Shown: piece after piece, positions 25,912 through 35,537 of the stretch
Layout of the letters: the number at the start of each line of letters is the position of its first letter
How positions within the stretch are numbered: position 1 is the stretch's first letter
Origin: an uncultured Bacteroidota bacterium
GTDB lineage: Bacteria > Bacteroidota > Bacteroidia > Chitinophagales > Chitinophagaceae
DNA length: 56,332 bases
Direction: 5' to 3'
Assembly (NCBI GenBank): GCA_903877645.1
Contig: CAIRES010000057.1
Location: forward strand, 1-56,332
Translations under genes and position numbers: made by a program
Notes under the pieces: model-generated
Databases searched by the model: none
Told to the model about the DNA's origin: nothing
The model's input: only the letters and a program-made list of their open reading frames with translations

Positions 25912-27600
25912 ATGAAAGACTTTTCAAAAGCTATAATAGAATGTGTGCCCAATTTCAGTGAGGGCAGGGATATGACGATCATCAAACAGATCACTGACGA
26001 GATCGAAAAGATAGAAGGTGTGCGCCTGTTGGATGTGGATCCGGGCAAAGCAACTAACCGCACAGTGGTGACTTTTGTAGGTAACCCACACGCAGTAGTA
26101 GAAGCGGCGTTTTTGGCCATTAAAAAAGCAGGTGAACTAATAGATATGCGCCTGCATACCGGCGAGCATCCCCGGATGGGCGCCACAGATGTATGTCCGC
26201 TGATACCGGTATCCGGCATCTCTATGGAAGATACCGTAGAATTTGCAAAAATACTCGGCAAAAAGGTAGGCGAAGAGTTAGGCATACCTGTATACCTGTA
26301 TGAGTATGCAGCATCGGCAGACTATCGCAAGAACCTCGCAGAGATACGCAGTGGTGAATACGAAGGCTTTGCCGCAAAAATAACCAAGCCCGAATGGAAG
26401 CCCGATTATGGCCATGCAGTGTTCAACGAGCAGAACGGCGCTACGGTTATCGGCGCCAGGGATTTCCTGATCGCATACAACGTGAACCTCAATACTACCT
26501 CTACCCGCAGGGCTAATGCTGTTGCATTCGACATCAGGGAAAAAGGCCGTACTAAAAAAGATGAAAAAGGCAAGATTGCCAAGGATGCTAACGGAGAACC
26601 TATTTGGGAACCTGGCCTGCTGAAGTCTGTAAAGGCCATCGGCTGGTTCATTGAAGAATATGGAGTAGCACAAATATCCATCAACCTCACCAATATGCAC
26701 CATACCCCCCTGCACGTGCTGTTTGATACAGCCTGTGAGCGGGCTACAGCAAGAGGGATGCGGGTGACCGGTAGCGAACTCGTTGGGTTGGTGCCGCTGG
26801 AGGCTATGCTGGAGGCCGGCAGGTATTTCCTGCGCAAGCAGCAGCGCAGCACAGGGGTAGGCGAGGCTGAACTGATTCGGATAGCTGTAAAGTCGCTGGG
26901 ACTTGATGAGTTAGCGCCATTCGATCCGCAGAAGAAGATCATTGAATACCAATTGCAAGATAACAGTGTGAAGAAACTGGTGGATATGTCGCTCACTCGT
27001 TTTGCTTTGGAAACATCGGGCGAAACACCGGCACCGGGTGGTGGCTCAATAGCTGCGTATTGTGGCGTATTGGGTGCCGCGCTTGGCACTATGGTCGCCA
27101 ATCTCTCTGCACATAAGAAAGGCTGGGACAGCCGCTGGGAAGAATTCTCCAACCATGCCGATAAGGGACAGGAACTAATGAAAGAACTGCTGCACCTGGT
27201 AGATGAAGATACCAATGCCTACAACATGATCATGGCCGGCTTTGGGCTGCCCAAGAATACGGAAGAAGAAAAAGCAGTACGCAAGGCAGCCATTGATGCC
27301 GCTACGGTGTATGCCATAAAGATACCCTTCCGCACCATGGAGCTGGCTTTTGAATCGTTTGCACTCGCTAAGGAAATGGTGCAGCATGGCAACCCAAATT
27401 GCGCCAGTGATGCAGGTGTGGGCGCGCTGTGTGCCAGGGCAGCAGTAAAAGGCACTTACCTGAATGTAATGACCAATGCCAAGGGCCTGAGTGGCAATGC
27501 AGAAGTGCAGGACATCATCGCCCGCTCTGAGAAAATGAATGCTGAAGCAGAAGTGCTGGAACAGGAAGTATGGCAGATTGCGCTGAGTAAAATGAAGTAA
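25912..27600 (+). CDS. ftcD: Bifunctional glutamate formimidoyltransferase / formimidoyltetrahydrofolate cyclodeaminase
   Basis: 562 residues combining both steps that pass the formimino group of histidine degradation to tetrahydrofolate and then release ammonia. FTCD_N starts at once with IECVPNFSEGRD and has the LLDVDPG and GEHPRMGATDVCPLIP blocks with the active-site histidine region. The central FTCD domain (about 180-330) includes VNLNTTS and INLTNMHHTPLH. The cyclodeaminase domain (about 350-545) begins at FALETSGETPAPGGGSIAAYCGVLGAALG. The start is the ATG at 25912 because the promoter box covers the upstream TTG. Other hut genes are not in the window. Confidence 0.95.
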   Translation: MKDFSKAIIECVPNFSEGRDMTIIKQITDEIEKIEGVRLLDVDPGKATNRTVVTFVGNPHAVVEAAFLAIKKAGELIDMRLHTGEHPRMGATDVCPLIPVSGISMEDTVEFAKILGKKVGEELGIPVYLYEYAASADYRKNLAEIRSGEYEGFAAKITKPEWKPDYGHAVFNEQNGATVIGARDFLIAYNVNLNTTSTRRANAVAFDIREKGRTKKDEKGKIAKDANGEPIWEPGLLKSVKAIGWFIEEYGVAQISINLTNMHHTPLHVLFDTACERATARGMRVTGSELVGLVPLEAMLEAGRYFLRKQQRSTGVGEAELIRIAVKSLGLDELAPFDPQKKIIEYQLQDNSVKKLVDMSLTRFALETSGETPAPGGGSIAAYCGVLGAALGTMVANLSAHKKGWDSRWEEFSNHADKGQELMKELLHLVDEDTNAYNMIMAGFGLPKNTEEEKAVRKAAIDAATVYAIKIPFRTMELAFESFALAKEMVQHGNPNCASDAGVGALCARAAVKGTYLNVMTNAKGLSGNAEVQDIIARSEKMNAEAEVLEQEVWQIALSKMK

Positions 27601-27654
27601 CCAATGATTTAATCTTTTGGCACAGTTTTTAGTCTGTTATATAAAAACCTCATC

Positions 27655-28011
27655 ATGATAGATCAACAGGAACTACCCGCTTATATCGGGAAAGCTATAC
27701 CGGAATTGTCGCAGACGATCGAACAGCAGGATTGTAAAAATGTATACGACATTGTAAAAGAGATGATCACCTACACCAGCATTCAGGTAGTTCATCATAA
27801 TACTGCCGCAGCAAAGAAATGTTTGCACCTCGCCGAGCAATTATACAAGCATGGCAATGCAGCCATTAAGAACGCAATAGAAAATGTATTCGTGTATTCC
27901 TTTTCTCATTCATTCTTTCACGATACCGGCCACAATGAGGAAGTGATGAAGATAGTGCCGCCTTCTTTATATAACCTGTACAGAAAACAGGTGCTCAACA
28001 GTCACTTATAA
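27655..28011 (+). CDS. Small helical protein of unknown function
   Basis: 118 residues, predicted all-helical, cytoplasmic, with no signal or membrane segment. Features are acidic and Cys-poor helices (ELSQTIEQQDCKNVYDIVKEM), a His-rich middle, and an ending IVPPSLYNLYRKQVL resembling a conserved Bacteroidota family of small DUF7674-like proteins; that resemblance is from memory and unverified. It lies 54 bases after ftcD, may share its transcript, and ends before a strong bidirectional terminator. Confidence 0.7.
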   Translation: MIDQQELPAYIGKAIPELSQTIEQQDCKNVYDIVKEMITYTSIQVVHHNTAAAKKCLHLAEQLYKHGNAAIKNAIENVFVYSFSHSFFHDTGHNEEVMKIVPPSLYNLYRKQVLNSHL

Positions 28012-28076
28012 TTTATTAGTATTCAACAGTGTTCATAGCGATCGATCGTTAACTCCCCAAAATATACTTGATAAAT

Positions 28077-28111
28077 AAAAAACAGGGAGGCAATTTGCCT
28101 CCCTGTTTTTT
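28077..28111. terminator. Bidirectional intrinsic terminator
   Basis: An A-run, stem CAGGGAGGCAA, a one-base loop, TTGCCTCCCTG and a T-run: perfectly symmetrical and U-rich on both strands. It serves the plus-strand 118-aa gene and the minus-strand Ig-repeat gene, which converge here. Confidence 0.92.
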
Positions 28112-28132
28112 ATTGGGTATACTTCGATTTAC

Positions 28133-30043
28133 TTATTTAGCGATCTCAACTTTGTTGTTGTAGTTGATAGATGCTGATTTGATGTTGAGGATGTACAAAC
28201 CATCGCTCATGTTAGAAAGGTCGATCTGGTGAGTACCGGCGCCTTGCTCCATGGTCAGTGTGGTGCTGTATACTACACGGCCCGCAACGTCAGTTACAGA
28301 AACTGTAGCTTTTTCAGTGGTGTTCTCATTCCACTGGATATTCAGTTTGCCTGAAGTTGGGTTAGGGAATGCAACAACTGTAGATGCGTTTGATGTTACA
28401 TTATTGATGCCTGTAGTAGCAGGGGTAATAGTGAGGGAGATAGTATGCTTCACAAAATTACCACCGCTTACAGATGGTGATCCTGCAGTCAGGGTCACAC
28501 TGGTAAGAGCAGTAGTGATGTATTGCAATGCTTCAGGGAAGATAGTATAAGTACCCAATGGCAGGCTGCCGAAAGAATAGTGGCCGGCTGCATCAGTGTA
28601 AGTGTCCTGTACTAATGCACCTGCAGAGTTGATCACATATATGTGCAAGCCTACTGCCGGCGCAGTAGCAGAAGTGCCCCTGTTTGCGCCTGTAGTTACA
28701 TCACCTGCTATAAAGCCCGGGCCTGAAGTCACAGTACCATAATCCATTGCTATATCCTTATTTACATCAGCAGTTGATGAAACGTGGTAAACTACGGTAG
28801 CATCATGCCAGTAGAAATTGCTGGTGTGGTATGTTGGCATAAAGCCTGTACCGCCACCGGTGCCTATTGTATCAAGTATTGCTGCCTTTATCCTGTAAGA
28901 GTCTGTAGGCTCAGTAAGGAACTGGTAGTAAACGCTGGTGCCTGCGCTGCAGAAAACAACTGTAGAGTCAACAGCAGTAAGCATGTGCGATGTTGGGTTG
29001 TAGTTGATCAGCCATACTTTTACGTCTGCTGTAGTAGTGGTAGTGCCGAAAGTTACATGGCCTGAGATGCCGGTGAAAGGAAGAACTACAACAGTGTAGG
29101 TAGCTACAGTTGTAGCGCCACATGCAGTTACTGAGTAAGAGATAGTAACAGTACCTGCTGATACGCCGGTAACAGAACCCCATGAAGTAATGGTAGCTAT
29201 TGATGGGTCGCTGCTGCTCCATCTACCACCTGATACTGTTTCAGACAGGCCTATTGAGTAGCCAATGTTCACTGAAGAAGCGCCTGAGATAGTGCCTGCG
29301 CTTGTGCCGCTCAGTACAGATACCACGCGTGATGCTGTCGCAGAGCCGCATGAGCCGGTAACAGTATATTCTATTGTTGCAATACCTGCTGCTACGCCTG
29401 TTACAACACCACCGCTCACAGTAGCTACTGTTGCATCTGAAGTTGTCCATACGCCGCCTGATATACCATCGGTGAGCGTGGTAGAAGACCCTACGCATGT
29501 AGTGCCTACACCGAGGATCGAGTCAACGGTAGCAGAAGAAGCACTAACGGTAACTGTAGTAGTTACTTCGCAACCGCCTGCTGTGTACCCGATAGTGACC
29601 ATGCCTGTATGCACACCGGTAACAACACCGGTAGAAGCGCCTACAGTGGCATAGTAGGTAGAATAGCTGCTCCATGTGCCACCTGTTGTAGCGTCGGTGA
29701 GCGTGATAGAACTGCCTGCGCACATAGCGCCTGCGCCGGAAATAGCTGCCGGAGAAGGATTAACGGTAACATCTATAGTGACAGATGAGCTGCCAAGAGT
29801 GTATGTGATGGTGGCAGTGCCTGGTGATACAGGTGTCACCCCTGTGGTGATGCTTGCTCCGGTACCAACGGTAACTACAGAAACATCACTACTACTCCAT
29901 GTACCCAACCCGGAACTGTCCATAGCGTAGGTGGAGTAACCCATGCAAATTGTCGTTGACGGCATGCTGATCGGGTCGAGTGTGGCGTGTCCCGCAAAAG
30001 CGAAGAACAAGGCCACGATGGTTAAACTAAGAAATTTTTTCAT
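28133..30043 (-). CDS. Secreted Ig-repeat protein with carboxypeptidase-regulatory-like domains and T9SS sorting domain
   Basis: 636 residues. A signal peptide (1-20, ending GHA) is followed by four Ig-like repeats of the same GG.WSSSD...A.VG...GVVTGV..G type as in the giant protein at 14159-21184 (about 25-305; the first lacks the Cys pair). Two beta-sandwich modules similar to carboxypeptidase regulatory/SpaA-like domains follow (about 320-430 and 430-545, the second with TDAAGHYSFGSLPLGTYTI). The last 80 residues (VAFPNPTSGKLNIQW ... YNNKVEIAK) are a T9SS type A signal. Repeat sharing with the giant protein suggests a common partner or a common role at the cell surface. It lies upstream of a terminator, with its own 190-base 5' region. 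Confidence 0.9.
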   Translation of the reverse strand: MKKFLSLTIVALFFAFAGHATLDPISMPSTTICMGYSTYAMDSSGLGTWSSSDVSVVTVGTGASITTGVTPVSPGTATITYTLGSSSVTIDVTVNPSPAAISGAGAMCAGSSITLTDATTGGTWSSYSTYYATVGASTGVVTGVHTGMVTIGYTAGGCEVTTTVTVSASSATVDSILGVGTTCVGSSTTLTDGISGGVWTTSDATVATVSGGVVTGVAAGIATIEYTVTGSCGSATASRVVSVLSGTSAGTISGASSVNIGYSIGLSETVSGGRWSSSDPSIATITSWGSVTGVSAGTVTISYSVTACGATTVATYTVVVLPFTGISGHVTFGTTTTTADVKVWLINYNPTSHMLTAVDSTVVFCSAGTSVYYQFLTEPTDSYRIKAAILDTIGTGGGTGFMPTYHTSNFYWHDATVVYHVSSTADVNKDIAMDYGTVTSGPGFIAGDVTTGANRGTSATAPAVGLHIYVINSAGALVQDTYTDAAGHYSFGSLPLGTYTIFPEALQYITTALTSVTLTAGSPSVSGGNFVKHTISLTITPATTGINNVTSNASTVVAFPNPTSGKLNIQWNENTTEKATVSVTDVAGRVVYSTTLTMEQGAGTHQIDLSNMSDGLYILNIKSASINYNNKVEIAK

Positions 30044-30233
30044 ACATTTTTGTTTTTGAGGGTAAAATTGATTTGTTTGGTTACGGTTTGGTTTTTGTTT
30101 GGGTTAAGAAATTTCTTGTGCTAATAATGACGATGCTTTGATGCTTTTCGTTAGGAAATTGGCCTGTTTTTTATGAATTTATTTTTTAGTGACTAGTTTC
30201 ATTAACTACCTGTTTAAAAAAGGATAGTTATAT

Positions 30234-31796
30234 CTATTTTGTGAGTAATTTATACCCTACTGTGAACCGTACATACGGCGCTGCAAGGGCTGAATTGACA
30301 TTATACCCCGCCTGCACATTAGGTGTAGCGGTTGCCTGCTGTATCAGCGCATCCAGCAGCAGGCGGTTGGTGCATTGATAACTGAAGCCTACCATATATC
30401 CTACTCTGAACTGCCCTTCACTTACAGACGTATATGTCGGTATATAGTTTGCAGGGTACGGTGTTCCCGAATATGTGATTACTTGGCTTAGGCTTTTAGG
30501 TGTCGGAGTACCGTCATAGGTCGGTGCAAATGTGGTATCCCCACCCGTTTTTAATATGTTGTTTTTCGTGTACGTATTTTGAGTGATTCCGATAGTTTTG
30601 TTGTAGGTAATATTCACCCCTCCATACACTGAGAAATTTTTTACGATGTTGTATTTCAGCATTATAGGCAGGTCTATTTCAGTGGACGTTCCTCCGATGG
30701 TGTATGTCTTTACGATCGAATCATGGGTTTGCGAATAATCATAATACCTCACCCAGCCATTTCCTCCGGGTACCGGAGTATAATCGCTGTCATTTCTCTT
30801 TGTCATCTTCCCATCATCGTTGACCTTATAATACGATTCCGCACTTCCTATCCTACGTGTGCTCAGTGATGCGGCCTTAAATGCAGGTTGCAGCATCAGT
30901 GCAAATTTCGGCGAGATGTGGTATTCCACATATGCGGAGGCCACTGCTTTTTTTGATGCATCATTATTAAAGCCTGTTTCATAACCCACCTTTACACCTG
31001 CCTCAAAAAAGTTTTTGAATGGCGGCTTTGATGGTTTCTTCGGGGCTTCTTTTTTAGCAAATGGTTTTGGTGCAGCAGGCGTTTCTTTTTTAGGTACATC
31101 TGGTGTTGCCTTTACTTCTTTCTTTTCAGTGGCATCTTCTTCCGTACCGGCACTAGGCCCGCTATGCGCAGCCGGGCGGCTGTTGTATACGTTAGCAGTG
31201 GCAGGTTGGTCATTATTGCTGCTTGCACTGCTTCCGTTGGTAGTGTTATTCGCTTTGCTGTTGCCTGTACTGTGTTTTGTATTGGCTGCATAGTTATTGT
31301 TGCCGTGGTTGCCCTTGTTGTGGTTTGTTGTTCTTATAAGAGGTTTGTTGGCGTTTGTTACGATATGGTTGCTATGAGTAGTGGTAGCTGTATTGTTGTT
31401 GTCGCCGGTTGGCAGGGCATTATTATTGCCTGCGGCAGATGTCGTATTGCCGGGCTTATCGGCAATATTTTTTGTGTTGCTATTATCTGCCATCAGTTTG
31501 CCGGTGCCGGTTGTAGCTGGGGTTGCGGCATAGTTAGTGCTGTTGCTGCCCGTATTGACAGCAAGAGTACCCGGCGTACTGTTGTTCATTTTAACCGCTA
31601 CTGTTACACTCAGCAACAATAGCAGGCAGGCTGCGCCTATGTATGCCGACCACCGGTCGAACAATCCACCGGCTCTCGGCGGGGCAGCATCCAGTTTCCT
31701 TTCGAAGGCCTCCCAGGCGCTCGAAGGCGGAGTCTCGGCATAGCCTCCGAGCTCTTCCCTGAACAGGTCATCAATACTTTTTCTTTGTTGTTCCAT
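30234..31796 (-). CDS. Transmembrane protein with periplasmic linker and outer-membrane-barrel domain, partner of ECF sigma
   Basis: 520 residues with an unusual order: a short cytoplasmic N-terminus (1-47, with FREELGGYAETPPSSAWEAF, a common start of anti-sigma-like proteins), one membrane helix (about 48-70), a long Asn/Thr/Ser-rich then Lys/Pro-rich linker (about 75-255), and a C-terminal barrel-like domain (about 260-520, Tyr-rich strands, last strand APYVRFTVGYKLL). The gene starts 12 bases after the ECF sigma gene, so a sigma/anti-sigma or sensor pairing is likely. No canonical anti-sigma zinc motif is seen. Confidence 0.85.
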   Translation of the reverse strand: MEQQRKSIDDLFREELGGYAETPPSSAWEAFERKLDAAPPRAGGLFDRWSAYIGAACLLLLLSVTVAVKMNNSTPGTLAVNTGSNSTNYAATPATTGTGKLMADNSNTKNIADKPGNTTSAAGNNNALPTGDNNNTATTTHSNHIVTNANKPLIRTTNHNKGNHGNNNYAANTKHSTGNSKANNTTNGSSASSNNDQPATANVYNSRPAAHSGPSAGTEEDATEKKEVKATPDVPKKETPAAPKPFAKKEAPKKPSKPPFKNFFEAGVKVGYETGFNNDASKKAVASAYVEYHISPKFALMLQPAFKAASLSTRRIGSAESYYKVNDDGKMTKRNDSDYTPVPGGNGWVRYYDYSQTHDSIVKTYTIGGTSTEIDLPIMLKYNIVKNFSVYGGVNITYNKTIGITQNTYTKNNILKTGGDTTFAPTYDGTPTPKSLSQVITYSGTPYPANYIPTYTSVSEGQFRVGYMVGFSYQCTNRLLLDALIQQATATPNVQAGYNVNSALAAPYVRFTVGYKLLTK

Positions 31797-31808
31797 TTTA
31801 TATGGTCA

Positions 31809-32408
31809 TTACTTCATGATCGAATGTATCTTTTCTTTTAGTCTTCTTCTGGCATCATTCATATACCACCTGCTGTTATTCTCATTGATATTCAGTAGTG
31901 CCGCTATCTCTTTGTGTGCGTAATTTTCAAAAACAAAGAGGTTAAAAACTGTTCGCTGCGCATCAGGTAATGTGTTCACTATTTGCAGCAGCTCCTTGTG
32001 CGATATTTTCTCTACTGATTCACTGTTGATGTATGCGTCTTCGTTTTGTACCTCGTGGTGCTTTTGCTCGTTGATGATATTCTTCCTGGCATAGTCTGTT
32101 ATCGTGTTCACTACTATCCGCCTGATCCATCCCTCAAAAGAGCCCGTAAAATTGTATTGCTCCAGTTTCGTCAGTATCTTCAAAAAAGAATCGTTCAGTA
32201 TCTCCTCCGCTGCTACTTCGTTGTTGTACAGGTATCTCCTGATAACGCCATATGCGGCAGGGGTGTACAGGTCATATAGTTTTTTTTGTGCACTCCTCGA
32301 TTGCGCAATGCAGTCCCTGATCAGCATACTGAGCTCACTTTGCCCGGCAGCTATGCTTTGCCCTTTCACAGGAAAGCTGGTATTTATATTGATCAGGTCA
32401 GGCAACAC
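31809..32408 (-). CDS. ECF-type RNA polymerase sigma factor
   Basis: 199 residues. Sigma region 2 (about 40-110) includes LYDLYTPAAYGVIRRYL, the -10-recognition core and FEGWIRRIVVNTITDYAR. Region 4 (about 135-198) has LPDAQRTVFNLFVFENYAHKEIA and the recognition helix NNSRWYMNDARRRLKEKI, where WYMNDAR replaces the commoner SRLHRAR. It directs transcription of an unknown regulon; the transmembrane protein gene 12 bases downstream is its probable regulator. It is the promoter-proximal gene of the pair. Confidence 0.93.
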   Translation of the reverse strand: MLPDLININTSFPVKGQSIAAGQSELSMLIRDCIAQSRSAQKKLYDLYTPAAYGVIRRYLYNNEVAAEEILNDSFLKILTKLEQYNFTGSFEGWIRRIVVNTITDYARKNIINEQKHHEVQNEDAYINSESVEKISHKELLQIVNTLPDAQRTVFNLFVFENYAHKEIAALLNINENNSRWYMNDARRRLKEKIHSIMK

Positions 32409-32576
32409 GCTATAGCTATAAATTCATCTAAATAAAAACTAATAATTTCCTGTTAATACTAAAGACGAGTGTTATTATGAAAATGTTAGGAGCAAAAAAA
32501 ACTTTTCTAAATTACTAACATTTAATTGAGAACCCTCGTCTAATTTGTATCCGCAACTATACACGGCCTCATATAT

Positions 32577-32596
32577 TATTTTTGGCACTATTTTTG
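32577..32596 (+). promoter_or_regulatory. Two tandem -7 boxes
   Basis: TATTTTTG at 32577-32584 and again at 32589-32596, 12 bases apart, both exact TAnnTTTG. They would give two nearby transcription starts and a leader of about 85-100 bases before the ATG at 32687. Confidence 0.55.
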
Positions 32597-32686
32597 CAGC
32601 TTGAATACTATGTTCGAAGTTCGCAAAGTGAATGTTTGTTCTTTTGCGGCAACACTATCAAAGAATGTTTTAAAATACAAACGACT

Positions 32687-33565
32687 ATGAGAAAACTTTC
32701 TATCCTCTTATTATTAGCTATCGCGCATTTCCATGTTCAGGCTCAGTCTAATACATTACACGAAAATTTTGACGTAGCATGTATCACTACTTCCGGCATG
32801 GCCAGCGGGTGGCTGGTGTTTACGCCTGTACCGGGTACCGATCCACAGGGGGCATGGACCTGCTCACCCAATGTGGGTAGGGACTTATCCAACTGTGTCA
32901 TTTGTTCCGGTACCTATAGTGGGCATTACCACCTCGATACTTCCTATCTGCTCACGCCATTACTCGATCTTGCCGTCTATAACGGAGGGCGTATTTTTCT
33001 GAACTTTGATTCTAAAGTAACCTCTTTGGCCCCGTCCGGAGACACAATAGCTGTACTGTTGACTACTGACACCGGCACCATTGCTGATACTACTCCTTTT
33101 ACAAATATGACTGGTGCCGCGGTGCCGGCTATTGGTAGTGGCGATGTTTCAGGTTGGGTTACCCACCAGTTGGATATGTCCCCCTACATAAATATCGGGG
33201 CATTTCGTATTGCGTTCAGGTACATTTCGGTGGCATCCGCAGGTAATGAGTGGTTTTTGGATAATGTGAACATCTCCCGCACGCCATTGCAGATTACTGA
33301 TGCGGACAAGCAAACGATCCCCGTTACGGTAGTAGGTGCAAGCACGTCAAACAAGATCAGCCTTTCTTATTCCTGTGCTGAAGCCGGCCCTGGTCACCTC
33401 GCCCTCTACGATATGATGGGTAGGGAAGTATACAAAGAAAATATTGCTCTTGCTGCCGGGCAGAATACCCACACCATAAGTGATCTTGGCCTCGTGCCCA
33501 GCATGTATGTCATCAAATTATGCAATGCCGCTGCATACAGCGTGGCAAAAGTGATGATACAATAA
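32687..33565 (+). CDS. Secreted choice-of-anchor-J domain protein with T9SS sorting domain
   Basis: I start at the ATG at 32687 because it opens a signal peptide (ending FHVQAQ); the longer frame from 32582 begins inside the promoter boxes. The 292-residue protein has a cleaved-adhesin/choice-of-anchor-J type jelly-roll domain (about 22-205): HENFDVACITTSGMASGW at its start, the LLTPLLDL strand, and NEWFLDNVNIS at its end. The C-terminal 75 residues (LALYDMMGREVYKEN ... VAKVMIQ) are a T9SS type A domain. It probably binds a surface or extracellular ligand and shows no catalytic motif. Confidence 0.85.
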   Translation: MRKLSILLLLAIAHFHVQAQSNTLHENFDVACITTSGMASGWLVFTPVPGTDPQGAWTCSPNVGRDLSNCVICSGTYSGHYHLDTSYLLTPLLDLAVYNGGRIFLNFDSKVTSLAPSGDTIAVLLTTDTGTIADTTPFTNMTGAAVPAIGSGDVSGWVTHQLDMSPYINIGAFRIAFRYISVASAGNEWFLDNVNISRTPLQITDADKQTIPVTVVGASTSNKISLSYSCAEAGPGHLALYDMMGREVYKENIALAAGQNTHTISDLGLVPSMYVIKLCNAAAYSVAKVMIQ

Positions 33566-33736
33566 CGAATGATTTGCGTGTGAATAAAAAATATATTTTA
33601 TGCCCACTAACATTTTAACTCCCTGCTACGCCTTATATAGTATCGGGCCTTCCCGATAGCGATAACAGCCCCTGTAAATTTTTTGATACCGTACCCGTAG
33701 CCCTATTTACTTTGTTTCCTATTATACCCCGAAACA

Positions 33737-33767
33737 CGAACTGCCCCACAAGGCAGTTCGCTTTTTT
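33737..33767 (+). terminator. Intrinsic terminator before the NHL gene
   Basis: Stem CGAACTGCC (33737-33745), loop CCACAA, complement at 33752-33760, followed by C and six Ts. It lies inside the longest possible reading frame of the next gene and rules out the upstream ATG at 33712. Confidence 0.88.
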
Positions 33768-33828
33768 ATGGGTATGCTATAATATTTCGATACCTTTAAG
33801 TAGCTATACCTCTATGAAGGTCACCCCA

Positions 33829-35139
33829 ATGAAAAATATCCTCCTCATTCTCTCGGTCTTTTTCTTGCACCCTGTCTCCGCGCAGACCATTACCACTATT
33901 GCCGGCACAGGTGTTGGCACCTACAATGGTGATAACATACCTGCTATTGGCGCTCAATTGAACGCAACAGGATTAGCAGTAGACCCACATGATAACCTGA
34001 TGATAGCAGACTACGATAACTGCCGTATCCGTAAAATTTCAGGAGGCATTATTACTACTATTGCAGGTAATGGTACCTGTGGTTTTAGCGGGGATAATGG
34101 CCCTGCCACTGACGCAGAGTTGAATAACCCTGTAAGTGTTGCAGTAGATAAATTAGGCAATATTTATATCGCTGACTTTAATAATCATCGAATAAGGAAG
34201 GTAGACGAATCGGGGAATATCACAACCATTACTGGCGGAGGACTCACCTATATTGATGGGGAACCAGCTACTGCCACAGGATTAGGAGGATTGCCAACCT
34301 ATGTTACAGTGGATACCTTTGGTGCAATTTATATAGCTAATGAGCATGTGTATAAAATTAATTTATCCGGAAACATTAACATTGTTGCAGGTTTATCAGG
34401 TGCTGGTTTACTAGGCGATGGAGGTCCGGCTACTGCTGCTCAATTAATTGATCCGTTAGGTGTTGCCGTTGACAATTCAGGGAATATTTATTTTACTGAC
34501 GAAGATAGACTACGCGAAGTCACTACTAGCGGTATAATTTCAACTATTGCAGGGACCGACACTTGTGGTTTTAGTGGTAATGGTGGGCCGGCTATAGATG
34601 CAGCAATATGCAATCCAATTGGCGTAAAAATAGATAGGTTTAGTAATATAGTTTTTACTGATCCCGCCCATTATAACAGCTGCGTGAGGATAATATCAGC
34701 ATCCGGGATAATAAATTCGATAGCAGGAAATCATACCTTCTCATACAGTGGAGACAAAGGCCCTGCGACTGCTGCAGGATTAAATTCTCCAAGAGATATA
34801 GCCATTGACAGTAGAGGGGGAATTTATATGTCAGATGAGGGAAACTACCGTATTCGTTACATCACTAACGCAGTTGCTGTTCCGGGTTTTGATGACATCC
34901 AGCCCGGGCTAGTCGTCTCCCCAAATCCATCTTCCGGCGACTTTAATATCAAAGCCACTTCTGCTATCGATCAGGATGTGTCTATCTTGTTTTACAACAT
35001 GCTCGGGCAGAAGATCAAACAGCTTACGGTCGCAGCCAACATATCCGCTACCGTTCATCTCGATGCGCCACCCGGTATCTACTATCTTTCGGCAACAATG
35101 CAAAGCAAGGTGCTGACGCAAAAAATTGTTATCCGCTGA
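33829..35139 (+). CDS. Secreted NHL-repeat protein with T9SS sorting domain
   Basis: 436 residues from the ATG at 33829 (33814, five codons earlier, is the alternative), chosen for its signal peptide (ending PVSAQ) and because the earliest ATG lies upstream of a terminator. A TACCTTTA near-consensus -7 box is at about 33791. About six NHL-type repeats follow (residues 20-345), with the pattern GDGGPA...L..P.GVAVD..GN.Y..D....R.R, so a beta-propeller is expected. The last 75 residues (VVSPNPSSGDFNIKA ... LTQKIVIR) are a T9SS type A domain. Its paralog begins at 56102. NHL propellers bind polymers or proteins; the ligand is unknown. Confidence 0.9.
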   Translation: MKNILLILSVFFLHPVSAQTITTIAGTGVGTYNGDNIPAIGAQLNATGLAVDPHDNLMIADYDNCRIRKISGGIITTIAGNGTCGFSGDNGPATDAELNNPVSVAVDKLGNIYIADFNNHRIRKVDESGNITTITGGGLTYIDGEPATATGLGGLPTYVTVDTFGAIYIANEHVYKINLSGNINIVAGLSGAGLLGDGGPATAAQLIDPLGVAVDNSGNIYFTDEDRLREVTTSGIISTIAGTDTCGFSGNGGPAIDAAICNPIGVKIDRFSNIVFTDPAHYNSCVRIISASGIINSIAGNHTFSYSGDKGPATAAGLNSPRDIAIDSRGGIYMSDEGNYRIRYITNAVAVPGFDDIQPGLVVSPNPSSGDFNIKATSAIDQDVSILFYNMLGQKIKQLTVAANISATVHLDAPPGIYYLSATMQSKVLTQKIVIR

Positions 35140-35150
35140 TGCATACCATA

Positions 35151-35507
35151 ATGAAAATACTGTTCGTTTTCGCGCTGATGTTCGCTTTTACTAAGCCCTG
35201 TTTCTGCCAGCAGGAAACAGATCACTACGAAGCTGTATGGCACAGGGCTGATAGCCTTATTAAAACGCTGAAGGAATATAAGAAGGTTCAGAATAGAGTG
35301 AACAAAACAGCAGATATGCGGCTCTATGTCATGCGCGTCACTTCCGACTCTACCGACGCACAAAACAAGCCCATTTTCGCTAACACGGTCAAATATGAGA
35401 TCGGCGTCTACGGAGCCGGCAATCCCGATGGCTTTATCGTTCTTTACTCAGTCTACTATTCCATCCGCGAAAACAAGATCATCGGTATCGCCACACCACA
35501 ACATTAG
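35151..35507 (+). CDS. Small secreted protein of unknown function
   Basis: 118 residues from the ATG at 35151; an in-frame ATG at 35139 overlaps the NHL gene's stop (TGATG) and would allow translational coupling. A signal peptide (ending PCFCQ, possible alternative lipobox) precedes about 98 residues with VMRVTSDSTDAQ and a strand-rich C-terminus (GFIVLYSVYYSIRENKIIGIA). The family is not recognised. Its position suggests that it is expressed with the NHL protein. Confidence 0.65.
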   Translation: MKILFVFALMFAFTKPCFCQQETDHYEAVWHRADSLIKTLKEYKKVQNRVNKTADMRLYVMRVTSDSTDAQNKPIFANTVKYEIGVYGAGNPDGFIVLYSVYYSIRENKIIGIATPQH

Positions 35508-35537
35508 TTGAGCCGATACACCTAAGCTCCTATAACT

